Positions 42,856 through 50,294 of a stretch of DNA of 64,000 bases are shown here, piece by piece; position 1 is the first letter of the stretch, and the number at the start of each line of letters is the position of its first letter. Where the stretch lies: NCBI GenBank assembly GCA_030068145.1, contig JAPJBO010000107.1:1-64000 (forward strand). Reading direction: 5' to 3'. This stretch comes from Diplonema papillatum (lineage: Eukaryota; Euglenozoa; Diplonemea; Diplonemida; Diplonemidae). The position numbers and the translations under genes are program-made. The notes below the pieces were generated by a model, which was given only the letters and a program-made list of their open reading frames with translations, searched no databases and was not told where the DNA came from.

Positions 42856-44178
42856 CGGTCACAAAAACTGTTCGGAAACAAACCCTGGTCCGAAAAGAAT
42901 TCGTAGTAACCGGTCCTCAGGGGTCCGTATAGCCCCTCCCCAGAGCTTTTTCTCTTTTACTTATTTTCTTGCGAACTTCCACCCAAGCGCGACAAACGCG
43001 ATCCTTCCGGATTCACATGACTCTTTCACTGTGCGATGTTGTTCTTGGGATGTGGATGTCTGCAGTTTTGGGTTTCCGGCGCGTGTCCCTCAGTCGGTGG
43101 CCCGTAACGGTCGTTTGCAGTGTCCTTCGTGAGGCAGCAGATGTCACCAGCATGATCCGGCCACTGGAGTCCAACTTGTCCAAGCTTGTCCACTCGGCAG
43201 ACCGTTGCGTACTATGCCAGTCAGACAAGGTCCCAGTACCAAATATGGGTGCATGATGAGCACGAGACATGCAAAGTCGAGCAGTCACAGCTGGCGCTTC
43301 CCGTAGAACCCAGCCAGCCCGGGGTCGGTTTTCTTGATCCGCTGCCACCATCAACCAAACGAACCTAACGCCCCGGCAACCCCCGGACACAGCAAAAAGA
43401 AGAAGAGACCCCTCTCACCCACCCAGGGGGGCGTACAATGTGAAACGCCGGCGGGAAAGCGCGCGGCGCAGGCGCCGCCCGCCGTAGCGAAGCAGAAGAC
43501 GGCGACGACCGGACGGGCAGCCAAGAGGCCGCCACCAAAGCCAGGGACCGGCGAACGACCAGCGTTGAAAAAGAGGGTGCTCGGCACCCCGAAGGAGAGC
43601 CCGATCGCCGGCCGCAAGCGGAAGAAGGCGAAGGCGACCGCACCCGAGTCAGGGGTGCAACGAAGAAAGAGGATGGCCCTTAAAGCAAACAGCTACCAGA
43701 AACGTTCGACGTCCCCAAGCACTCCAGTGCCCTCGAGAGTGAAAAACGTGCAAGATTGTCCGCACCTGTGCCCCTCCACGCAATCTCCAGAACCGCAAGA
43801 AAGCCCAGCGCCCCTGGCGCCACAAGTACTCGACCTTGACGACGCAATGACAGGTGACGACGTCATAAAGTAACCTTAAGCGGCGGCACAGTGCATGCTA
43901 ATCCATGTGGTTCATGTACTTAAAAGAACTCAATGCTTAACAGTGCTCACGTGGGCGGTGTCTTCGGACAGCACCTCGTGATGTTCGCATCACAAAACAA
44001 AGAAGACAGTGAAATGGTCGTTACCTGGTCGGGTTTCGCTCGCGACCGTTTCCTGAACAATCCTTCACTAAATCCGCGGTTAAATAACCTGGCCTCAGTG
44101 GTGCAAGCACCACGCGCTCTTCAAACCCAAGAAACATTTTCCCCCCTCCTGGTGCAACCCACCCACCTTAGCTTAATT

Positions 44179-44302
44179 CTCTAAGGTGAAATGGTGGAAA
44201 AAGTGGGTCAAAAAATTTTTTTTTCGAGTGCTTTTTTGGGAGGATTTGGGCCAAAAAAAAAATTTTTTTTTCTTGGTCGCTGCTGAGGAAACCACCTTAG
44301 AG
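44179..44302. mobile_element. MITE copy 1, CTCTAAGGTG ends
   Basis: Perfect 10-bp terminal inverted repeats CTCTAAGGTG/CACCTTAGAG bracket 124 bp with an A9T9-like centre. A second copy in the same orientation is at 48749-48883. A 30-base G run and a C run lie just beyond, before element B. Confidence 0.8.
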
Positions 44303-44519
44303 CGGTCACCACCCTGCTGCACACAGGCCCTGCAGGAGGGGGGGGGGGGGGGGGGGGGGGTTTAGGGGGGGCAGTGCTGACACTACCCTGAGAGCCCCCA
44401 ACGACTTTGCAAGGGACCCCCCCCCCCCCCCCCCCCTACAGTGCACACGACGCACTAGTTATGGAGTTTTGCTAGTTATTAACTAGCTCAATGACTAGTG
44501 AAATTTATAACTAGCACGA

Positions 44520-44622
44520 GCTAGTTATATAACTAGCTCGTGCTAGTTATATAACTAGCTCTGCTAGTTATATGACTAGCTCTGCTAGTTATATAACTAG
44601 CTCTGCTAGTTATATAACTAGC
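44520..44622. repeat. left palindrome array of element B
   Basis: Units of GCTAGTTATATAACTAGC start at 44520, 44542, 44563 (TATATG variant), 44584 and 44605, spaced TCGT or TCT, giving a 21-22 bp period, close to two helical turns. Confidence 0.9.
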
Positions 44623-44885
44623 TCTCCCAGCAGAATAACCAGTGAAATACAGTGAAACTGCATTGAGTTGAGTCAAAAAGGACGTGTATATCACTCGGAC
44701 TAGGTATCCTGGCCCGCTTTTTCTGCTATCTGCTCGGCTGTCTCGGTTGTCTCTTCGTTGTGTTCACCTTAGCGGAACGGTGAAGCAAGAAGCGTCTTGA
44801 GGTAATCGATCTGAACAGAAATGCTTTACAGAGCTGTAGAAGGAGACAGATGGTCGGAGAACAAAGCTAACACCGCTCTCTCCCC

Positions 44886-46724
44886 TCACAGATGGCGTTT
44901 CTTCATGTGCGAGTCTCTTAGTCTTGCGGAGGAAAAGCTCTCAAGACACAGAGGACACTTCGTCTTTGTCAGTAGACTTGCATGGTTGTACAAGATATGT
45001 TGGCTCAAGCCACGTTTTAGTACAGACTTCGCACAGGCGGGACAGTCTTCCTTGCACTCACATGTCACGGCAGGGCGGTGCTGAGAGTCGTAGTGTGCGT
45101 ACAGACCGTACACCCGACTGAAGCTCCTTCCGCATATGATACAAGAGTGCGCCTCGCCTTCACTGCTATCACTGCTTTCCGATTCAGCCACTTCGGCGCT
45201 GTCTTTCTCTCTCTCAGGAGGACGAAGCTTCCAGGGGGCTTCCTCACAAACGCAAAACATTATTTCACTAGTTTCAACACCCGGGGTCGCATTGAATTTT
45301 ATTCCCCAGCGCGTTCTGCGACCTACGTGCGCACCAAGGCCCAGATTTTTGAGACGCGCAACTAAGTTTGTCGTGGCATTTTTCCCCCTGTGAACAATGC
45401 AGATGCAAAAATGAAAAGTGTCGTACTCAAATAGTCTCGGTATTCCTGCTGCGGGGGGTGTAAGCTCCGGTAGTGGAGTGCGTTGACCTTTTTTGTCGAA
45501 GTGTTTGTGCTGAAGCTCGCACACTTGCAAGTCACGTTCCATCGTCTGTTGAGACGTGCACGCCACCCATCGTTTGCGTTCACCATTCATCTGCTCGAAC
45601 GCTTCATCAGATGTCACCAACCGATGGGCATCCTGAACATCAAACCAGTGACTCATACTGTGGGCATAAGCTGAACGAGTGACTCCGGGATTGGCCCACT
45701 CCAGCACAAAGATGAGTGCGTGGTAGCTCAGTAAACTGAACAAAAAATACTTCACAATTTGGCTGTCTGGAGTGTCTGCGTAAAAGAAGCGCACAGGTAT
45801 GTCCTGATAGCGAAAGAACACGAGAACATCCATGAGGGAACACAGTGTCAACTGGTTCCCTTGCGTTTGCGCTATCAGGGCAGCCAGCAGTTTGCGTGCT
45901 TGGGAGCCTGTCATGTTGTTGCCAATGCTGCCGATGACAGCGAGCTCTATCCCTGCTGCGTGCGGAAGCGTCTGCACAATGAGGCGTATCATCCCTTTCA
46001 CGTCGTGCAGGGCCGGGGTCATCGTGAAGCACGGTTGCAGGAACCGTTGCGCGATGTGGCATGTATAGCCGGCTGCATGCATCTCTTGCAGGCTGAGCCT
46101 CTCGCAGGCGTGCAGTTGCTCTAGCCAGTCACCGGCAGCCGTCGTACAAAACGCACTACGATGGCCAGAACCGCCAACACCACTGAACAGCGACCACAGC
46201 TCCGCATGATCCCCGCCGAAGCGAAACAGCTGTACAGAGGCTGCGTGCTTCCCTTTGCTGAAACTGCCCGTCTGAATCTGCGTCAGCTGCGGCAAGGCGT
46301 TGAATATCCACCATTCGTGGAACTGCGGCTTTCGCTTGTCACAAACTGTAAGAAAGCGTGTCGCAGTCCTCCCAGCCGAGAGGGAGATGGCCAGCCGCTG
46401 CCTGGAGCTCCGAGAGCGAAAGGCATTCCCCGTGTTGTACGCGTCCATGAATATAATCACGGAGGGAGCCTCCCTACACGTCTTGAACGGAAATTTGCGC
46501 AATAAAAACTGGAGGGATTCCGCGATATTCCCCAGGGCCCTACCTGCCATCAGCTTGAAGTCTTCGCCGGCCTTGGCCACGACCGATTGCGACAGCCCCA
46601 TCGCAATCCCAGTTTCTTCCTTCACTATCCGTCCAAGTTCTGCGCAAGCGTTGAGTGATAGTCCCAATCGCGTCCGGTTCTCGGCTATTATCTTCCCAAT
46701 TGCCCGCACAGTTTCTGCGTCCAT
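44886..46724 (-). CDS. putative transposase of element B with C-terminal C2H2-like fingers
   Basis: The frame is open from 46841, but the first ATG is at 46724, giving 612 aa. I do not recognise the superfamily with certainty. Possible DDE-type acidic positions are IIFMDAYNTG, LFRFGGDHAELWSLF and LVTSDEAFEQM. The C-terminus has an acidic Ser-rich linker and three Cys/His fingers: CIICGRSFSRVYGLYAHYDSQH, CPACAKSVLKRGLSQHILYNH and CPLCLESFSSARLRDSHMKKRH. It is the larger gene of an element with palindrome arrays at both ends, so binding of these arrays by the fingers is a reasonable guess. Relic fingers of the same type occur in element A. No disruptions are seen. Confidence 0.6.
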   Translation of the reverse strand: MDAETVRAIGKIIAENRTRLGLSLNACAELGRIVKEETGIAMGLSQSVVAKAGEDFKLMAGRALGNIAESLQFLLRKFPFKTCREAPSVIIFMDAYNTGNAFRSRSSRQRLAISLSAGRTATRFLTVCDKRKPQFHEWWIFNALPQLTQIQTGSFSKGKHAASVQLFRFGGDHAELWSLFSGVGGSGHRSAFCTTAAGDWLEQLHACERLSLQEMHAAGYTCHIAQRFLQPCFTMTPALHDVKGMIRLIVQTLPHAAGIELAVIGSIGNNMTGSQARKLLAALIAQTQGNQLTLCSLMDVLVFFRYQDIPVRFFYADTPDSQIVKYFLFSLLSYHALIFVLEWANPGVTRSAYAHSMSHWFDVQDAHRLVTSDEAFEQMNGERKRWVACTSQQTMERDLQVCELQHKHFDKKGQRTPLPELTPPAAGIPRLFEYDTFHFCICIVHRGKNATTNLVARLKNLGLGAHVGRRTRWGIKFNATPGVETSEIMFCVCEEAPWKLRPPEREKDSAEVAESESSDSSEGEAHSCIICGRSFSRVYGLYAHYDSQHRPAVTCECKEDCPACAKSVLKRGLSQHILYNHASLLTKTKCPLCLESFSSARLRDSHMKKRHL

Positions 46725-47045
46725 CTTCTTAAGAGTGTAAGCTGGCCAGGAAAGAATGGAGTATTTTTTTTGTCCTGCGGAAGATTTCAAGTGGTATCCA
46801 TGGTCTGGTTCTAACAATAAATTTCCTTCCTCGTTCGACACTTCCCTACGAGGAACCTGGAAGACCGCATCCTACTCATCAAAAACTGTTGTGACCAGCG
46901 AAGTTTTAAAAGTTGCTTACGTAACCCGCAAAGTGTCAATGTTGCTTACCGGTATGTGATGTGCCTGTACCTTGGTTTGCTCAAAAAACGGAGTACAAAA
47001 TAAAAAGGATGATCTGATTTTGGTGCTGCAAAAACAAAAAGGTTT

Positions 47046-48077
47046 TCAGTTGGGAACAAACGTCACGCTCTCATTGTCGCTGGCATCAGGATCATCCTCC
47101 ACGTCGGCTTTGATTTGAGAGTCTTTGTCGTCGTCGTCCTCATCCTCGATGCCATCAGCGTCGTCCCCCGAGTCGGAGAAAAGCCCCACGACATCTGGAT
47201 TGCTGCGCCAGTCACCGGGCTGCAGGCTCACGCTATGTTTCTTCCTCGACAGGGGAAAGTTCACAAAGGTTGCAAATCCCCCGCTAGCCCCCCGGACCTG
47301 CAGGGGCCGGACACTGTCGATCATGACGTCTGGAGGGAGGGTGTAGCTTCCGGTGTACAAACCAGCCTCACAGTGCTCCGACGGACGTTCACGAAGAAAC
47401 GTGAAATCCAGCCGGTTGCCTGTCAGCGTCGGTGGGTGCACAGTCGACACGACACTGCACCCACTTTCGATAACGATGCAGAAGTAGGTGACGTCCACAC
47501 CCTCTTCGCGCACCTGTTTCCTCCCCAGGACAGTGATGTCCGGCCACTTGTTTCTGCGAGTCCCTGTGACAGCAGCAGCGGGAGTAATAGCCCCCGATGC
47601 CGTCTTGCACTTGTATAAGGACGGCAAGTCAACCGTTTCCAGGTTGACATCGCCTACCGTAGCCGCCTTCAATCGGTGGTACGCCTCCGAGTCCTTCGCC
47701 GTGGCCGTCAGCTTTTTGCGGAGCCCGACACCGCGGAACACCAAGTCGGTGTTCATTTTCACCCGCAGCGAATAGAGTTTTGAGCCAATTGTTTGGGTCT
47801 GGTTTTTCAGCGCCTTGAGCGCAGGAAACTTTGCGGCAATAGCCTTGCCGAGGATGCCATTCTTCGTTGACAACGAGAGACCAAAAAGCTGTCCCACCAG
47901 TGCCTTCAAAGGCACGTGTTGGACCTCCTCTCCCTCCTTTACCATCAAAAACAACTCCACGAAGTCTTCCACGATGTTCGCGTCCGTCTTGGCATTCGCG
48001 TCCGGCTCCAAGTCGCCGGACTTCTGCTTCTTCTTCTCGGGTGTCTTCGCCTTTGTCTCACGTGCGCGCTTGCTCAT
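47046..48077 (-). CDS. second protein of element B, 343 aa, unknown function
   Basis: It has an ATG start and a strongly basic N-terminus (SKRARETKAKTPEKKKQK), a likely nuclear localisation signal. The middle is probably globular (EDFVELFLMVKEGEEV, FPALKALKNQTQTIGSKLYSLRVKM, KWPDITVLGRKQVREEG). The C-terminus is very acidic (GIEDEDDDDKDS). There is no recognised domain and no Cys/His finger. It lies on the same strand as, and upstream of, the transposase, separated by 320 bp. As the only other gene in the element it may be a DNA-binding or regulatory partner. The frame is intact. Confidence 0.55.
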   Translation of the reverse strand: MSKRARETKAKTPEKKKQKSGDLEPDANAKTDANIVEDFVELFLMVKEGEEVQHVPLKALVGQLFGLSLSTKNGILGKAIAAKFPALKALKNQTQTIGSKLYSLRVKMNTDLVFRGVGLRKKLTATAKDSEAYHRLKAATVGDVNLETVDLPSLYKCKTASGAITPAAAVTGTRRNKWPDITVLGRKQVREEGVDVTYFCIVIESGCSVVSTVHPPTLTGNRLDFTFLRERPSEHCEAGLYTGSYTLPPDVMIDSVRPLQVRGASGGFATFVNFPLSRKKHSVSLQPGDWRSNPDVVGLFSDSGDDADGIEDEDDDDKDSQIKADVEDDPDASDNESVTFVPN

Positions 48078-48084
48078 TTTGATT

Positions 48085-48545
48085 ATTCGTGTATATCAGC
48101 TGTGGTCGCCGTTCAGTGGGCAGTATTTCAGTGCATTTCTCCGTAAAATACCATGAGGAGCAAGTTACAAGTGAGAGAATTTGCATAATAGGAGCCACGA
48201 TGCGGCAGCCTCGGCGCATAGCAACCCAGTTTCTTCCTTCACGATCCGTATCCGCTCTGCGCATGCGTTGAGTGATAGTCCCAGTCGCGCCCGGTTCTCG
48301 GCAGTTAGTTCCCATGTGCCCGCAGAGTTTCTGCGTCCACACATTCATAGGAGTGCATCAGACGAAGTATCGTGTGGAACATTCTGATTTTCCACGGCCT
48401 CAGTTTGTAACAACACACTTCCCTTCTTGGTCCTGCTGGCACATTCCCTGCGAGGCTGCTGTTTTCTTGTTATTTTGTGTCTTTCGAGCTGTGGTAGCTG
48501 TTTAGTGATGGTGTATTTCAATGCATTTCACCCGTAAAATACCCT
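48085..48545 (-). repeat. duplicated 5' region of element B genes
   Basis: The block 48090-48170 (AGCTGTGGT...GTGCATTTCTCCGTAAAATACC) recurs at 48490-48545, and 48220-48350 duplicates the first codons of the transposase gene (46605-46740: CAGTTTCTTCCTTCAC, GTTGAGTGATAGTCCCA, CGGTTCTCGG). A transposase leader thus lies, broken, upstream of the second gene. Both genes may share related promoter sequence. Confidence 0.6.
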
Positions 48546-48549
48546 AGGA

Positions 48550-48632
48550 GCTAGTTATATAACTAGCAGAGCTAGTTATATAACTAGCACAAGCTAGTTA
48601 TATAACTAGCACGAGCTAGTTATATAACTAGC
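48550..48632. repeat. right palindrome array of element B
   Basis: Units of GCTAGTTATATAACTAGC start at 48550, 48571, 48593 and 48615. Looser ACTAGTTAT units follow up to the outer end. Confidence 0.9.
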
Positions 48633-48748
48633 TCGTGCTAGTCACAAGTTATCAAATATAACTAGTTATAAAATAACTAGTTATTTTCACAAGTTATGTA
48701 CCTTACTAGTGCGTCGTGCAGTTGCCTTGGAGGCTGGGTGGTCGAATT

Positions 48749-48883
48749 CTCTAAGGTGAAATGGTCAAAATTCCCTGGCAAAAGTGGGCCCACAAAAAAT
48801 TTTCAAAGTGTGGTTTTTGGGGTATTTGGGCCAAAAAAAAAATTTTTTTTTTCTGACCACCCACTGTGGTGACCACCTTACAG
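48749..48883. mobile_element. MITE copy 2, CTCTAAGGTG ends
   Basis: CTCTAAGGTG on the left and CACCTTACAG on the right (one mismatch). It shares GGTGAAATGGT, TATTTGGGCC and the A9T9 centre with copy 1. A G run and CCAACGACT follow, as beyond copy 1, so the homology extends past the MITE. Confidence 0.8.
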
Positions 48884-49143
48884 AGTGACAGGTAGCGTCC
48901 CCCCTCCGCAGTGAAAATAGCCTGTATATATACATATATAGGGGGGGGGGGGGGGGGGGTCAGGTCAGATTCTGCCAACGACTCCGCAATCTGGCCGCTT
49001 AGGGCCACCCCTGGGGGTGGGGTACCCACCCACACCTCGTTGCCGTCCGGCTGACAACGATGCCGAGTTTAGGGGCCTTAGCATCAGCACTGGGGGGGGG
49101 GGGAAATGTAAATCTTGATAAAAACGCACACAGTCAGGTGCTA
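48884..49143. other. spacer with a 22-base G run; no gene
   Basis: It contains TATATATACATATATA, the G run (48942-48959) and a second G run near 49092. No coding sequence was recognised. Confidence 0.4.
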
Positions 49144-50112
49144 TCAGCCAATTTTCCTTCGCTTGGGAATAGGCCCCGTCGGTTTGTCCTCTTCTTCCTC
49201 CTCTTCGTCTTCTTCGTCTTCTTCATCTTCTTCGTCATCTTCTTCTTCTTCTTCTTCTTCGTCTTCGTCTTCGTCTTCCTCTTCCCCATTCTCATTCTCA
49301 TCCGTATCACCTTCTTCCTCTTCCTCCTGGTCATCTGAATCTGCAACCTCTTTTGCTACCCCTCTGGCAGCTGTCATCTTCTTCTCCAGCACTTCGAACA
49401 CGGACACACCTTTTTTGGTGCTTGTGTCTCGCTTCCTCAATAAGCGGCGGGTTTTGAGCGACAGCCAGATGGTGGAACAGAGGGTAATGAAACCCTCTGC
49501 GGCGTCCACCCTCGGGCCCATGTCCCGTATCATAAGTTCCGCTGAGAGGGTTTTCACGTCGACCTGCGTGCGCTTCAGGGTGGCGTAGCGCAGCCGGGCA
49601 TACAGCCTTTCAGCCTTGTTGGAGCTACAAGAACTGAAAATGAGGGCGTACTCCAGTGCCTTGCGAACCCGGCCCTTCACCTTGTCCAGCACCACAAACC
49701 AACCGCCCCACCCCATCCCCAGCTTTCTCACCTCTGTCTTGGCGATTAGCCACTGTTCTTTCGTGAACTCTGCCGATTCCTTTTCAAGGCCCGCCTCCTG
49801 CATCCCCAGTGTTTCCATCACCACCTCGAGGTCATCGTCGGCGTATTCGGCGAGATCCTCGTCAGACAGGCACGTTATCTTGTACACGTTCATCATGCGC
49901 AGGAGAGCTGTCTCCACAGCACCGTAGTGGCGAAGGTTTGCCAAGCACTCAATGGCCAGATCGGTAGCGCGGCGCCGCATGCTTCCCGGTACCTGCTTGT
50001 TTTGCAGCTCTTCTAGTTCGGTGATTGCTTCGCCCACCGAAAAGTCGAAATGCAACAAAATTGCATGTTCCCCCTGTGCGACGAGGCTCGGTTTCTGGGC
50101 AATTGAAAACAA
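49144..50112 (-). pseudogene. partial hAT-like C-terminal ORF with long acidic tail
   Basis: The frame opens with TTG at 50112; the first ATG is about 45 codons in, so the N-terminus is missing or in another exon. The segment IFSSCSSNKAERLYARLRYATLKRTQVDVKTLSAELMIRDMGP resembles the hAT C-terminal dimerisation block (C-x-N-x-ERxF...L). The upstream half is helical without a DDE core. The last ~70 residues are almost all Asp/Glu, encoded by CTTCTT/CGTCTT repeats, ending KPTGPIPKRRKIG. It starts only 120 bp from the 3' end of the full-length LINE, so the LINE may have cut off its 5' part. A domesticated gene is the alternative. Confidence 0.5.
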
Positions 50113-50225
50113 CTCGCCAAAGAACTGCGTAGTTTTGTTTTATTCTTTTACTTGTTAGTTGTCGACAACTTTTTTTGTATTGAGGTGTCATTCAGATGTA
50201 AATCCAAAGCCGCCCACGTCAAATT

Positions 50226-50235
50226 TTGTTAAGCA
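50226..50235 (-). other. 3' target duplication of the full-length LINE
   Basis: TTGTTAAGCA here (minus: TGCTTAACAA) equals TTGTTAAGCA at 58505-58514 on the other side of the element, a candidate 10-bp target-site duplication. TGCTTAACA is also present at the 3' ends of copies 1 and 3. Confidence 0.6.
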
Positions 50236-50294
50236 TTGAGTTCTTTTAAGTACATGAACCACATGGATTAGCATGCACTGCCTTGAAAGTCAGG

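Larger units (their letters stand above)
41699..43343. mobile_element. insertion within LINE copy 3
   Basis: Unrelated sequence interrupts the Cys/His module. It contains the AACGTTATAT satellite and the TTTTGGCCATTT-like satellite described separately, plus short frames without domains. I did not find inverted ends or a clear target duplication at the boundaries. Confidence 0.6.
40694..43933 (+). mobile_element. 5'-truncated LINE copy 3, head to tail with copy 1 and split by an insertion
   Basis: It begins at ACGCTGGAACACGGAG, deep in the RT C-terminal region, immediately after the TGCTTAACA of copy 1. Coding parts 40694-41697 and 43344-43873 match the full-length copy's C-terminal domain, Cys/His units and basic tail (ending LDLDDAMTGDDVIK). 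A 1.65-kb insertion separates them within the third Cys/His unit. Its 3' end is the same ACTCAATGCTTAACA. It is more diverged from the full-length copy than copy 1 is. Confidence 0.85.
44444..48721. mobile_element. element B: two-gene DNA transposon with 18-bp palindrome arrays at both ends
   Basis: Outer inverted ends share CGACGCACTAGT (44448-44459; inverse 48705-48716). Inside them, the perfect palindrome GCTAGTTATATAACTAGC is repeated: five units on the left (44520-44622, one with a substitution, spaced 3-4 bp) and four on the right (48550-48632). The interior carries two minus-strand genes. Element A has the same plan with a different palindrome. Confidence 0.75.

Noticed and set aside
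42400..43132. Phe-rich and Lys-rich frames over the TTTTGGCC satellite
   Set aside because: Degenerate repeat translated on both strands; not a gene.
45002..45012. Dinoflagellate spliced-leader relic (TTGGCTCAAG)
   Set aside because: Only ten bases of similarity, inside the transposase gene on the wrong context; no full relic was found, so it does not support the taxonomic guess.
49115..49588. Poly-Ser plus-strand frame
   Set aside because: Antisense of the Asp/Glu-coding CTT repeat in the minus-strand hAT-like ORF.
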